Assembly: GCF_025369935.1 (NCBI RefSeq)
Contig: NZ_CP104467.1
Location: 2,983,001-3,047,000, forward strand
DNA: 64,000 bases
Source of the DNA: Paenibacillus andongensis
Lineage (GTDB): Bacteria > Bacillota > Bacilli > Paenibacillales > NBRC-103111
Direction of reading: 5' to 3'
Numbering within the stretch: position 1 is the stretch's first letter; the number at the start of each line of letters is the position of its first letter. This document shows, in pieces, positions 44,058 through 53,411 of this stretch. A program made the position numbers and the translations under genes. A model generated the notes under the pieces. That model saw only the letters and a list, made by a program, of their open reading frames with translations. It searched no databases and was not told where the DNA came from.

Positions 44058-44375
44058 ATGTCTAATATTGGCGTATGGGAAGCAGCCGAGCCAGGCGTTC
44101 AGCGCTGCATTCTGAAAGCTGAGGTTGGCTTAATGATGATGGAGGTTCATTTCGAGCCAGGAGCCATCGGTTACCAACACAGCCATGTTCATGAACAAAT
44201 GTCCTATTGCTTAAAAGGGAAAATTGAGTTTACCATAGATGGTGTGGTGACCGTTATCGAGCAAGGTCAGACGATATACATACCAAGTAATGCCAAGCAT
44301 GGTGTTACGGCATTAGAAGAATCCGCGTTGTTAGATGTCTTCACACCGATTCGCGAAGATCTTGTAAAACGGTAA
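44058..44375 (+). CDS. kdgF: KdgF-like cupin for unsaturated uronates
   Basis: 105 residues from ATG 44058 after GGGGAAAGCCAG; an upstream ATG at 44040 lies in frame. The small cupin has metal ligands His41, His43, Gln47 and His81 (YQHSHVHEQMSY and NAKHGV), close to those of KdgF, and the LLDVFTPIRED ending typical of that family. KdgF turns 4,5-unsaturated galacturonate into the linear keto form that KduI uses. It links the GH4 and kdu genes to the same pathway. A terminator overlaps its stop. Confidence 0.85.
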   Translation: MSNIGVWEAAEPGVQRCILKAEVGLMMMEVHFEPGAIGYQHSHVHEQMSYCLKGKIEFTIDGVVTVIEQGQTIYIPSNAKHGVTALEESALLDVFTPIREDLVKR

Positions 44376-44403
44376 CCAGTTGCGCTTGCAGCTGGTTTTT
44401 CTT
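44374..44403 (+). terminator. Terminator of kdgF
   Basis: AACCAGTTGC pairs with GCAGCTGGTT across GCTT, followed by T. Confidence 0.85.
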
Positions 44404-44451
44404 TCCCAAACTTTGAATGCGCTTGCAATCTCAACGGAAAGGAGGCTGAAT

Positions 44452-46296
44452 ATGAGTAGAAGAGGTCGTAGAGCTTGGATTTGGTTCTACAGAAACTTGT
44501 TTTTGCGTGATCGTCCACTGACAGTTAAACTGCTCGTCTATTCGGGTATGCTGGTTGTCATTCCGCTGCTTGTGGTTGGGATGATTTCTTATCAGAAATC
44601 ATCCGAAGTGCTGCGCGAGGAAGCCAATTTGAGTAATAAGCAAATCATTGAGCAAGTCAAGCTGCATATCGAATACTATATTCGAGATTTTGAGATCGAC
44701 TCGATTCGCATGCAGAATCATCCTTCGATGCAGCAGTTTCTAAGGATGACAAGCGAAGAGGAAGTGAAGAATTCAGGCATCCGCGAGCCCATGATGCAGC
44801 TTTTGAATGACACGGCTTACTCCCGATCAGATATTTCTAGGATCATGTTGGTTATGGAAAATCAAACGGTCTTGGATACAAGCATGAACAAAAATGTGAC
44901 CCCGGCGCTGCAATTTATACAGGAGCCATGGTTTACCAGTGTACCCTCTAACAGTGATATTATGTTGATCATCCGACCGCCTTCTCAGCGTTACGAGCTG
45001 GAATATGTGCCTGTTCTCTCCATCGTGAAACGTTTAGTGAGTCCTCTCACTTTAGAGCCCGTTGCTACGTTAATTATGGAAGTCAACTTCAAACGGATTC
45101 AAGAGATTGCTGAACGGGTTACAATTGGACGTACGGGGTATTTATCTATTCTTGATCCCAACGGGCGTTATATTTATTCACCGGAGTACACGGAAATCGG
45201 TCATTTGGCGAATTGGGATCAGTTAGAATGGATTTTACAGCAGGAAAGCGGATCTTACCAAGCGCAAACGGGCGATAAGCCTTTTTACACCTTCAGCCTG
45301 TCCTCCTATTTAAATTGGCGGTTGGTGACGACGATCCCTGAAAAAGAATTGACACGTGGAACGGCGTATATTCGGCGAACGATTTGGTGGACGGTCCTTG
45401 CCACATTAATGATGGCCTATTTGATTGGGATTGGTTTTGCTACGAGTATCGTTCGACCTGTAAGGGCGCTGCAATTTTTCATGAAAAGAGTGAAAGAGGG
45501 CGACTTTCTGGCTCGTGTGGATATCGAATCCAAAGATGAGATTGGGCAGTTAACGAACGATTTTAATAAAATGGTCGAAAAGCTTCAGGTGCTGCTCGAT
45601 GAAATTTACTACTCTCAGCTCCGAGAGAAGGATCTTCAACTGCGCCAAAAAGAGACAGAGCTGAAAGTGCTGCAATCGCAGGTTAATCCACACTTTCTCA
45701 TGAACGCTTTGGAAACGGTGCGCGGGATGGCATTGGAAAAGGATATGACCGATATCTCAGTGCTAGTTGCTTCCCTTGCTCGTCTACTGCGTTACAATTT
45801 GAATCATGCTGGGGCAACGATCTCCTTGCAGCAGGAAATTCAGATATGCGACATGTATTTACGGATTCAGAAATATCGGTTTGACGATAAACTCACCTAT
45901 GAATTCCAAATCCCTGAATGGGCAGAAGGACAAATCATCGCGAAGTTCGCTTTACAGCCCTTGGTTGAAAACTGTGTCGTTCATGGCATTGAAACGAGTG
46001 CACAACCTGTTCATATTGTCATTTCAGCTACTCAAATAAATGACCACCAATTCGTTGTTGAGATTCAGGATAGCGGTGTTGGAATTCCGGCTGCGAAACT
46101 CCGCGCCTTACAGCTCGATTTGCTGCAGAAGGACATGATTACGGCGGTATCTCAGATCGGCATCGTCAACGTACACCGGCGTATCTCTTATCTGTTTGGT
46201 GACGCTTATGGTCTGGAGCTTGATAGTGGCGCAAATGCAGGAACTTTGGTGAGAATCAAGCTGCCGCTGAAGACTCACGGAGAGGAAGGGAGGTAG
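44452..46296 (+). CDS. YesM-family sensor histidine kinase
   Basis: 614 residues from ATG 44452, seven bases after AAAGGAGG. The N-terminal helix (about 25-45) and a second one near 305-330 (WWTVLATLMMAYLIGIGFAT) bracket a Cache-like sensor. A HAMP domain follows, then the kinase domain with His414 in QVNPHFLMNALETV. The HATPase part has ALQPLVENCVVHGIE and TAVSQIGIVNVHRRI. It forms a two-component pair with the regulator that starts seven bases after its stop. The TRAP transporter genes converge on it, so uronate sensing for the transporter is the likely job. Confidence 0.92.
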   Translation: MSRRGRRAWIWFYRNLFLRDRPLTVKLLVYSGMLVVIPLLVVGMISYQKSSEVLREEANLSNKQIIEQVKLHIEYYIRDFEIDSIRMQNHPSMQQFLRMTSEEEVKNSGIREPMMQLLNDTAYSRSDISRIMLVMENQTVLDTSMNKNVTPALQFIQEPWFTSVPSNSDIMLIIRPPSQRYELEYVPVLSIVKRLVSPLTLEPVATLIMEVNFKRIQEIAERVTIGRTGYLSILDPNGRYIYSPEYTEIGHLANWDQLEWILQQESGSYQAQTGDKPFYTFSLSSYLNWRLVTTIPEKELTRGTAYIRRTIWWTVLATLMMAYLIGIGFATSIVRPVRALQFFMKRVKEGDFLARVDIESKDEIGQLTNDFNKMVEKLQVLLDEIYYSQLREKDLQLRQKETELKVLQSQVNPHFLMNALETVRGMALEKDMTDISVLVASLARLLRYNLNHAGATISLQQEIQICDMYLRIQKYRFDDKLTYEFQIPEWAEGQIIAKFALQPLVENCVVHGIETSAQPVHIVISATQINDHQFVVEIQDSGVGIPAAKLRALQLDLLQKDMITAVSQIGIVNVHRRISYLFGDAYGLELDSGANAGTLVRIKLPLKTHGEEGR

Positions 46297-46302
46297 GAGA
46301 AC

Positions 46303-47055
46303 ATGTACAAAGTCATTCTCGTGGACGATGAAAGATGGGTTCGTGTCGTACTTCGCAAAGCCGTGGAACAAACAAGGCTGCCTTTCAAAATCGTACAGGA
46401 ATGCGCGAACGGTTTGGAAGCTATGGATGCATTGTTAGAGCATAGCGCCGATTTAGTTATCTCGGATGTAAAGATGCCGATCATGGACGGCATTGCTTTG
46501 GCGGAACAGATGACGCAAGTATCAGCTAATTTAATCCTAGTGAGCGGGTATGACGATTTTCAGTTAGCTCAGAAAGCGATACGTTATGGCGTAAAAGATT
46601 ACTTACTGAAACCCGTGGAAATGGAGGCGATGGCGGACTGTTTGGGCCGATGGATGCAAGACAGGACAACGAATACAGCGAGGCGGTTGGCGGATTCCCC
46701 GCTAATCGGTACGGACGAACTGTCAGCCATTGAACAAGTGCAGCAGTTTATCAGCTCGAACTTATCCAGAGATATTAGCTTAACCGATGCCGCAGCTTTG
46801 GTACATTTGAATCCCAGCTACTTGAGCCAACTTTTTAAGCAGCAAACGGGAGGCAAGTTCGTCGATTATGTCATTGAAATGCGCATGGAGGAAGCGAAGA
46901 AGCTGCTTATAAAAACGTCTTTACGTGTTTCTGAGATCTCGGAACGGCTTGGTTATGGGGATATTTCTTACTTCAGCAGTACGTTCAAAAAACTGATAGG
47001 CTGCTCCCCTTTGGAATATAGGAAATGTGGCGGGAGGCTGGATGAAGCCAAATGA
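46303..47055 (+). CDS. AraC-type response regulator, short form
   Basis: 250 residues. The receiver (ILVDDERWVRV, Asp55 in LVISDVKMP, Lys near 105 in KDYLLKP) is joined almost directly to the AraC HTH pair (ISLTDAAALVHLNPSYLSQLF and RVSEISERLGYGDISYFSSTFK). YesN-type regulators usually have a 150-300 residue middle region; here it is missing. It is the partner of the kinase immediately upstream, probably acting on the uronate or TRAP genes. A strong terminator follows. Confidence 0.92.
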   Translation: MYKVILVDDERWVRVVLRKAVEQTRLPFKIVQECANGLEAMDALLEHSADLVISDVKMPIMDGIALAEQMTQVSANLILVSGYDDFQLAQKAIRYGVKDYLLKPVEMEAMADCLGRWMQDRTTNTARRLADSPLIGTDELSAIEQVQQFISSNLSRDISLTDAAALVHLNPSYLSQLFKQQTGGKFVDYVIEMRMEEAKKLLIKTSLRVSEISERLGYGDISYFSSTFKKLIGCSPLEYRKCGGRLDEAK

Positions 47056-47104
47056 AAAGGACACCTGAGGGGGAGATTGCACCCCTTAGAATGTCCTTTT
47101 TTTT
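47055..47104. terminator. Bidirectional terminator between regulator and dctP
   Basis: AAAAGGACA pairs with TGTCCTTTT, and an inner CTGAGGGG/CCCCTTAG pairing lengthens the stem. Confidence 0.85.
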
Positions 47105-47120
47105 GCTTTGTTTTGAATGG

Positions 47121-48185
47121 CTATTTTCTAGCTTTCTCGATCGCTTCTAACGTTTCTTTATAGTCGTTGCGGTACTTCTCGATTACAGGCTTTACAGCAT
47201 CTTGCCATGGCTTAAGGTCGGATACATCCGTAATTGTAACTCCCGCCGCTTTCACTTTGGCTTCGGAATCCTTCTCGAATTTATCCCATTCTGCTTTTTG
47301 CGTTTTGACGGATTCAAGAGCAGCCTTTTTAATAAGTGCTTTATCGTCGGCCGACAGCTTATCCCAAGCTACTTTAGAGATCAAAAGGACTTCAGGTACT
47401 CGTTGGTGCTGGTCAAGAATGAGATTTTTGGCTTGTTGAAAATGGTTGGATGAGAAGTAGCTCGGATAGTTATTCTCAGCGGCATCGATGACACCTGTTT
47501 GCAACGCATTGAAGACGTCTCCATAAGGCATTGGGGTTGCATTCGCGCCAAGCGCGTTCATGAGGTCAATGTTGACCTTATTTTGGATAACGCGTATTTT
47601 GAGTCCTTTCAGATCGGCGATGCTTTTAATCGGCTTCTTTGAATAGAAATGACGAGCCCCTGAGCTGTAATACGCCAGTCCTTTCATACGTGAAGACTCT
47701 AAGCTATCGAGCAGCTTCGTTCCTTGCTCGCTTTCTAAGAATTTCCATTGATGATTATCATTATCGAAAATGTAGGGCAAACTGAACACCTCATACTGCT
47801 TGTTGAACCCGCCAAGTGCTCCTGTACTAACACGAGTGAATTCAATAGCGCCAAGCTGCACTTGCTCGATTACAGCTTTCTCCTCTCCGAGTTGGGAGGC
47901 AGGGAATACATCGATTTTGATGCGTCCATCCGATGCTTGATTGACGAGTTCGGCGAATTTCTTATCGCCTAGTGTCGTTGGGTAGTCAGCAGGGTGTGTC
48001 TCAGCCAGACGGAAATTTAATTTAGGACCATCGGCTTTCTTCGTTGCTGCTGCAGGGCTTGCGGCTCCAGGAGTCGTTGTTGAACCGCTATTCGTCGGTG
48101 TACTGCCGCCACCGCAAGCAGCGAGTAAAAGACTAGTACCAATCACTGTACTTAGAGCCGTGATGTATTTTCTTTTCATTTTCAT
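47121..48185 (-). CDS. dctP: TRAP transporter substrate-binding lipoprotein (DctP)
   Basis: 354 residues. The lipobox LLLAAC has Cys24, followed by a Ser/Thr/Ala linker. The DctP fold runs from LNFRLAETHPADYPT through the conserved LKGLKIRVIQN (about 185-195), where Arg binds the substrate carboxylate, to a C-terminal helix. TRAP binding proteins capture carboxylates such as uronates for the DctQM membrane complex. It is lipid-anchored here, as is usual in Gram-positive bacteria. It follows dctQ and dctM in one operon (43 bp after dctM). Confidence 0.92.
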   Translation of the reverse strand: MKMKRKYITALSTVIGTSLLLAACGGGSTPTNSGSTTTPGAASPAAATKKADGPKLNFRLAETHPADYPTTLGDKKFAELVNQASDGRIKIDVFPASQLGEEKAVIEQVQLGAIEFTRVSTGALGGFNKQYEVFSLPYIFDNDNHQWKFLESEQGTKLLDSLESSRMKGLAYYSSGARHFYSKKPIKSIADLKGLKIRVIQNKVNIDLMNALGANATPMPYGDVFNALQTGVIDAAENNYPSYFSSNHFQQAKNLILDQHQRVPEVLLISKVAWDKLSADDKALIKKAALESVKTQKAEWDKFEKDSEAKVKAAGVTITDVSDLKPWQDAVKPVIEKYRNDYKETLEAIEKARK

Positions 48186-48227
48186 ATCGAATATTCCCCT
48201 TTTTATCGTAATAATTGAGTTGTTTCC

Positions 48228-49520
48228 TTATTTCATTAAGTTAGGAAGCCACATGACCAGCCCAGGGATATAGGTAAGGATCATGAGCACGACGCACATG
48301 ACATAAAAGAATGGCATCATGGCTTTGGTGCCTTCCGAAATCGAAATATTTCCAATCGCAGAGCCTACGAAGAGGACGGTTCCGACAGGCGGTGTTAGCA
48401 GTCCAATGCCTAAGTTTAACATCATAATGATGCCGAAGTGAACAGGATCCATGCCAAGGGCCGTCACGACCGGAAGTAAAATAGGCGTCATGATTAAAAT
48501 GAGTGGAGCCATATCCATCGGAGCACCCAGTAAGAGCAGCAAGACGTTGATGATCAGCAAAATGACAATGGGGCTGTCTGTGATGCCCAGCATCCAATCC
48601 GTTAACATGCCGGGAACTTTGAGAAAGGCTAATACCCAACTGAAGGTAGCAGAGGCAGCTATCAGGAAGAGCACCATAGCTACGGTTCGAAATGTACGTT
48701 GGAGAATGATCCACATCCGGCTTATGGGAATATCTCGATACACTAGAAAAGTGAGAATAAAGGCGTATAAACAAGCTAATGCGCCGCTTTCTGTAGCCGT
48801 AAACCAGCCTGTGAATATACCGCCTAGAATGATGACGGCTGTCAGAAGGGATAGCAGACCATCTCGTACAATCTTTGGAATTTCTCGCATTGGCACTGCC
48901 TCACTCTTCGTATAGCCGCGCTTGATAGCGATGATATAACTCGTGATCATCAGCGAGACACATAGAATCAAGCCCGGGACGATGCCCGCTAGGAAAAGCG
49001 ATGCGATGGAGATTCCACCGCCAGCCGCTAGGGAATAAAGGACGAGGTTGTGGCTTGGCGGCACAACAACGCCTTGAATAGCGGCTGAGACCGTAACGCC
49101 AACTGCGTAATCGGTATCATAACCCTTTTTCTTCATCATCGGAATCATGACAGAGCCGATGGAGGAGACGTCAGCAATGGCGGAGCCGGAGATGTTACCG
49201 AAGAACATACAGGCGACACAGTTGACCATGGCTAAGCCTCCGCGTATGCCTCCGACAAGAACTTGAGCGAGATTGATGAGGCGAAGTGCCATCTGGCCTT
49301 CACTCATGATTTGCCCGGCAAGAATAAAGAACGGTATGGTCAGGAGGGAGTAAGAGTTCATTCCCTGAATCATCGTTTGGCCCACAGTGGCCAGCGGGAC
49401 TTTCAAGTAAAGCAAGGTGAGCAGTGAAGAGCCTGCTAAAGCCAATGAGATCGGAAAGCGGAGGACGATCAGACCAACAAAGGTGATACAAAGTATGAGA
49501 ATAGCGATGGTCGGATCCAT
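48228..49520 (-). CDS. dctM: TRAP transporter large permease (DctM)
   Basis: 430 residues from ATG 49520; the longer frame starting at 49598 lacks support, and GGAGG precedes the chosen ATG. There are about twelve membrane segments with the family blocks MILGFPISLAL-like (LRFPISLALAGSS) and PPSHNLVLYS. It uses a sodium or proton gradient to import the carboxylate captured by DctP. Its ATG shares one base with the dctQ stop (TAATG), so the two are coupled. Confidence 0.92.
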   Translation of the reverse strand: MDPTIAILILCITFVGLIVLRFPISLALAGSSLLTLLYLKVPLATVGQTMIQGMNSYSLLTIPFFILAGQIMSEGQMALRLINLAQVLVGGIRGGLAMVNCVACMFFGNISGSAIADVSSIGSVMIPMMKKKGYDTDYAVGVTVSAAIQGVVVPPSHNLVLYSLAAGGGISIASLFLAGIVPGLILCVSLMITSYIIAIKRGYTKSEAVPMREIPKIVRDGLLSLLTAVIILGGIFTGWFTATESGALACLYAFILTFLVYRDIPISRMWIILQRTFRTVAMVLFLIAASATFSWVLAFLKVPGMLTDWMLGITDSPIVILLIINVLLLLLGAPMDMAPLILIMTPILLPVVTALGMDPVHFGIIMMLNLGIGLLTPPVGTVLFVGSAIGNISISEGTKAMMPFFYVMCVVLMILTYIPGLVMWLPNLMK

Positions 49521-50023
49521 TATTCCGGGCCTCCTTCTTTGATGTGTTGATGCCGCTTCGTTTCGATACCAAACAACTGCAAGAGCGCATAGGCACAAGT
49601 CATGACGCCGGTTATCGGCATGATGACATACAGCGTGCTGTTAGGCAGGCCCGTCGCCGGTAATTCTGATTCGTTCATTATGACGGTGAAATCCCAACCG
49701 AAATAAACGAGATAGGCACCGAAGGCGAGAATGACAAGCTCGATGATTTTATCAAGAGCTTTATTGATGGGGGCTGGAAGCTTGTGGGTGAAGGAATCGA
49801 TGCCCAAATGCAGCTTCTCGCGAAAACCAATCGCAATTCCCATGAAGGAAAACCAGATAAGAAGAAGCATGGTCACTTCCTCCGACCAAAAGAATACGAA
49901 GTCAAACAACTTGCGGGTCATGACCTGTACGGTGACGATGATGATCATACTGAGCAAACCGATGAGGGCGGCAGACTCGATACATGTATCAATACCGAGA
50001 GCAATTTTTCGAAGGATTCTCAT
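49520..50023 (-). CDS. dctQ: TRAP transporter small permease (DctQ)
   Basis: 167 residues with four membrane segments and the family stretch WSEEVTMLLLIWFSFMGIAI (43-62). DctQ supports DctM. It is the first gene of the dctQMP operon, with AGGAGGTCCGCTTTACG before ATG. The kdu and kdgF genes nearby suggest a uronate substrate, though the sequence alone does not prove it. Confidence 0.9.
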   Translation of the reverse strand: MRILRKIALGIDTCIESAALIGLLSMIIIVTVQVMTRKLFDFVFFWSEEVTMLLLIWFSFMGIAIGFREKLHLGIDSFTHKLPAPINKALDKIIELVILAFGAYLVYFGWDFTVIMNESELPATGLPNSTLYVIMPITGVMTCAYALLQLFGIETKRHQHIKEGGPE

Positions 50024-50217
50024 CGTAAAGCGGACCTCCTCTCTCTAACTTTGTAAGTGCTTTCATTTGTGTGCCTTAAGTATAGCGCTCCTTTCTTGCG
50101 GCAGGTATGCCATTGTTTTTAGTTTTTTTTGTGGTTTTTTTAGATGTTTGACTCCAATATTTTAATTTCAGAGTCGTTCAGCTGCTTTGTAAGGTAGTGG
50201 GCTAAAGTGGTTACCGA

Positions 50218-50400
50218 TGTTGTAATTTGTACAACAATTCGCACGCCGAAGGCTATTTTTCAGCTTGAAGTTGCAGTTCGTACAAAATTTCGAGCCCATT
50301 TGCTGCGAAATTGCCTATATCGGGCTAAATTGTTGTACATTCTGCAACAATGACGGGAGTGAAGCGGGTTTTAGGCAGAATTGTTGCACTTTCTGCAACA
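50218..50400. repeat. Four-unit array of 8-5-8 palindromes (TTGTTGYA family)
   Basis: Units begin at 50218, 50271, 50330 and 50381, spaced 51-59 bp. Each has arms like TTGTTGTA/TGCAACAA around a 5-base loop; the second unit is degenerate. Units 3 and 4 read TTGTTGTA-CATTC-TGCAACAA and TTGTTGCA-CTTTC-TGCAACA. The same design occurs once at 33927. The rest of this 500-bp gap holds no gene. Confidence 0.7.
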
Positions 50401-50527
50401 TCACACCACCGATAATAGAGACTCACCCATCTTGCAACCCAGGACAGCAAAGATGTCGATGGATTCCGATGTAAGACACCTCTATGTTGAACTGGTTGGG
50501 ATGAATGAAGGTCTATAGTTTCTGTAA

Positions 50528-51160
50528 TTACATTCCTTCTAATAAGAATTGCATACCCATATAAACAGCTACAGCCCATATCATACAAGCAGAAACCTTG
50601 TTTAATTTGGCAATAAATTGGCCCCTAGGATCACGCTTACCCACAAGGCGTCCTGCGAACGCCAAACCGAAGAACCAGAGCCAGGAAACAAGAATAACGG
50701 TGACAGCGAACACCCATTTTTCTCCGCCAACATAATGTAAGGAATTTGTGCCTATTACACCAATTGTATCCAGTATAGCGTGGGGGTTCATTAACGAGAC
50801 GGATGCTGCAAACAGGATTTGTTTTTTTGGTTCATTTTGCTGTTGTGAGGTCACCGAATCAGGTTTACTTTTCCAGAGTACCCATCCCATATATAACAGG
50901 AAAAAGAATCCAAATCCATAGAGCGCTGCTTGAAGCCAAGCGAAGGTTAATACGACGAAAGAAACGCCTAAGACTGCTAATAAAATAAGGATCGTGTCAC
51001 AAACCGATGCCGTGAGGATGACAGGCAGTGCTTTAAGGTAAGATGTGCCGCGGGCACCTTGGTTGAATACGAAAACATTTTGTACCCCTACAGGCAGTAT
51101 GAGCCCAAAACCCAAAATAAGCCCATGAAGAACAGTTTCTAGCAATACAATCTCTCCCAT
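50528..51160 (-). CDS. LysE-family amino acid exporter
   Basis: 210 residues with six membrane helices. The LysE/ArgO signature is seen at the start: GLILGFGLILPVGVQNVFVFNQ, and the SLMNPHAILDTIGVIG block at mid-protein. The family exports basic amino acids or similar compounds to prevent overload. It is divergent from the MocR gene; the MocR protein is its likely regulator. Position is an inference. Confidence 0.88.
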   Translation of the reverse strand: MGEIVLLETVLHGLILGFGLILPVGVQNVFVFNQGARGTSYLKALPVILTASVCDTILILLAVLGVSFVVLTFAWLQAALYGFGFFFLLYMGWVLWKSKPDSVTSQQQNEPKKQILFAASVSLMNPHAILDTIGVIGTNSLHYVGGEKWVFAVTVILVSWLWFFGLAFAGRLVGKRDPRGQFIAKLNKVSACMIWAVAVYMGMQFLLEGM

Positions 51161-51276
51161 CTCGATGTCTAATTCCTCTCAAGTATAGAACAATCCTATC
51201 TTTTGTCTCCCACCAAATGGATGGCAAATCACCCAACCAAATGTTATATTTGAACGGGTTAGGAGAGGATTAAAAC

Positions 51277-52731
51277 ATGGACTGGAAACCGGACTTATCG
51301 TCGGAAACCCCACTATATATTCAGATTAAAGATTTTATTAAAAATAAAATATCGCTAGGCGAATGGGCGGTTGGGACCAAAATTCCTTCACAGCGTGCGC
51401 TGGCTGAACGCTTTGACGTCAATCGAAGTACGATTGTGACCGCACTGAGCGATTTGATTGCCGAGGGGTTGTTGGAGGGCAATACCAAAGGGGGGACTAG
51501 AGTCGTCAATAACTCTTGGAACCTTTTAGCTGCTTCGCCTCCCCCAGACTGGAGTTCTTATATACAAGCCGGCACTTATTATCCAAACCAGCCTGCCATA
51601 CAGCACATTAATCGTGCCGAATTTCAAGATGGCATTATTCGTTTGGGGACTGGAGAGCTTTCTCCAGAGCTTCTTCCTTCTGAACAAATGAAACAGATTT
51701 TTGAAAAAAGTTCATTGAATCCTTTTTCAATGGGCTATGAAGAACCTAAGGGAAATCAGTACTTGCGGGAACAAATAGCTGCTTATTTGCATGAAATTGG
51801 CGTTCAAACTTCGCCCTCTAACATCCTGATCGTATCTGGCTCGCTCCAAGCGTTACAGCTCATATCCATCGGGTTGCTGCAGCGAGGCTCATCTATCCTT
51901 CTGGAAAAGCCATCCTATCTGTATTCTGTCCATGTGTTTCAATCTAGTGCAATTAAGCTGGTTGGGCTGCCCATGGATGAAGAGGGTATTCAGACGAATC
52001 AGATTAGCCGTTACAAAGAAGGCTACAACGCTTCGCTGCTTTATACCATCCCTACTTTTCATAATCCTACAAGCACGCTAATGTCAGAGCCAAGACGTCA
52101 AGAGCTGATGAGAATTTGCGCGGATGAGGGACTTCCAATTATTGAGGACGATGCCTATAGGGAGCTTTGGTTTGAAAGTCCGCCGCCTCTGCCGTTAAAG
52201 GCAAGGGATCCCAATGCATTGGTCCTCTATCTGGGGAGTTTGTCGAAGAGCTTAAGTCCAGGCCTAAGAATTGGTTGGGTGGTCGCCCCGGAACCTGTTA
52301 TTGAACGGTTAGCTGATATCAAAATGCAGAACGATTACGGCTCGAGCTCGGTGTCCCAGTGGGCAGCAGCCGAATGGCTTGGAAGAGGCTTATATCAAGA
52401 GCATCTTCTCTATGTTAGAGAACAACTTAAGAAAAGACGGGATTTCACCGTTCAGTTGTTGAAGAGCAATTTTACGGAGATTGCCTCATGGTCAGTACCG
52501 GCAGGCGGGTTTTACATATGGGTTCGCCTCACTGTGGATGTATCTATGCAAATGCTTTTTGAGCGTGCTGTGAAAGCAGGGATTTTGCTGAACCCTGGTT
52601 CGATTTATGATAGAAATGCAGGAAGTTACTTGCGTATTTCCTATGCCTATGCCAAGCTTCATGAGCTTGAACGGGGGATTATGCAATTGGCAGAGATGAT
52701 TAAAGAGTTAGTAATAGTAAGTAAAAAATAA
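51277..52731 (+). CDS. MocR-type regulator (GntR helix-turn-helix plus aminotransferase domain)
   Basis: 484 residues. A GntR winged helix (about 10-78: [33 protein letters not shown]) is fused to a fold-type-I aminotransferase domain, with the PLP Lys324 in [15 protein letters not shown]. Such proteins bind PLP and amino-acid-derived ligands and regulate adjacent genes. It is divergent from the LysE exporter (116 bp) and probably controls it. The fosB gene follows by 20 bp, so both may be in one transcript. Confidence 0.92.
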   Translation: MDWKPDLSSETPLYIQIKDFIKNKISLGEWAVGTKIPSQRALAERFDVNRSTIVTALSDLIAEGLLEGNTKGGTRVVNNSWNLLAASPPPDWSSYIQAGTYYPNQPAIQHINRAEFQDGIIRLGTGELSPELLPSEQMKQIFEKSSLNPFSMGYEEPKGNQYLREQIAAYLHEIGVQTSPSNILIVSGSLQALQLISIGLLQRGSSILLEKPSYLYSVHVFQSSAIKLVGLPMDEEGIQTNQISRYKEGYNASLLYTIPTFHNPTSTLMSEPRRQELMRICADEGLPIIEDDAYRELWFESPPPLPLKARDPNALVLYLGSLSKSLSPGLRIGWVVAPEPVIERLADIKMQNDYGSSSVSQWAAAEWLGRGLYQEHLLYVREQLKKRRDFTVQLLKSNFTEIASWSVPAGGFYIWVRLTVDVSMQMLFERAVKAGILLNPGSIYDRNAGSYLRISYAYAKLHELERGIMQLAEMIKELVIVSKK

Positions 52732-52751
52732 ATAAATTCCGAGGTGATCGG

Positions 52752-53177
52752 GTGTCTATTAAAGGTTTGAATCATTTATTATTTTCCGTTTCGAATTTAG
52801 AGAATTCGATTTCGTTTTATCAACAGGTTTTTGATGCAAAGCTGTTAGTTAAAGGTAGAAGTACGGCCTATTTTGATCTGAATGGCATGTGGATTGCCCT
52901 GAATGTAGAACAAGATATTCCACGTAATGAAATAAACCTTTCCTACACGCACATTGCTTTTTCAATAGAAGAAACTGACTTTGATGATCTGTATGAGAAA
53001 CTTAAGAAATTGCAGGTTAACATCCTGCCAGGTCGTCCAAGGGAAGAGAAAGATAAGAGATCAATTTACTTCACCGACCCAGATGGTCATAAGTTCGAAT
53101 TTCATACAGGTACTCTAGAGGATAGATTAAGTTATTACAAACAGGAGAAAAAGCATATGGAGTTTAAAGATGAATAA
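52752..53177 (+). CDS. fosB: Metallothiol transferase FosB (fosfomycin resistance family)
   Basis: 141 residues of the vicinal-oxygen-chelate family. Metal ligands match FosB: His8, His67 in SYTHIAFS and Glu116 in HKFEFHTG. The [19 protein letters not shown] block is typical of the substrate loop. FosB adds bacillithiol to fosfomycin. Start is GTG with GAGGTGAT before it. It is followed by a perfect terminator. Sequence alone cannot show whether it acts on fosfomycin in vivo. Confidence 0.9.
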   Translation: MSIKGLNHLLFSVSNLENSISFYQQVFDAKLLVKGRSTAYFDLNGMWIALNVEQDIPRNEINLSYTHIAFSIEETDFDDLYEKLKKLQVNILPGRPREEKDKRSIYFTDPDGHKFEFHTGTLEDRLSYYKQEKKHMEFKDE

Positions 53178-53249
53178 ATAATTCTAATTCGGAATGCAAA
53201 ATGCAAAGAGCCCACGCTCGCTCGAATCTTAACGGATTCATGGAACTTG

Positions 53250-53292
53250 AATGAAGTCCAATTAGCGGCTGCTAATTGGACTTCATTTTTTT
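53250..53292 (+). terminator. Very strong fosB terminator
   Basis: AATGAAGTCCAATTAGC and GCTAATTGGACTTCATT form a perfect 17-bp stem with GGCT as loop, followed by T. Confidence 0.95.
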
Positions 53293-53300
53293 GTAGTATA

Positions 53301-53410
53301 GGAAATTATGCATAACTTCAATTTTCGGCTTCTTAGACTCTATCGGCTTCTTAGAATCTGATGGCTCGCAGAGCTCTCACTGTAAGCGCGGTTTTCGCGC
53401 TTATTTGTTC
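53301..53410. repeat. Dispersed structured repeat, copy 2
   Basis: This is the partner of 27178-27322. It begins GGAAATTATGC, contains ATTTTCGGCTTCT, GGCTCGCAGAGC and CACTGTAAGCGCG, and ends GCGCTTATTTGTTC. It lies between convergent genes. Confidence 0.7.
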
Positions 53411-53411
53411 T

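Noticed and set aside
48241..48774. 177-codon frame inside dctM
   Set aside because: It is a second frame of the dctM gene with low-complexity His/Ser/Tyr content, without a start site.
50218..50400. CRISPR-like array
   Set aside because: Units are diverging palindromes with 51-59 bp spacing, the intervals are not spacer-like, and no cas gene is present in the window.
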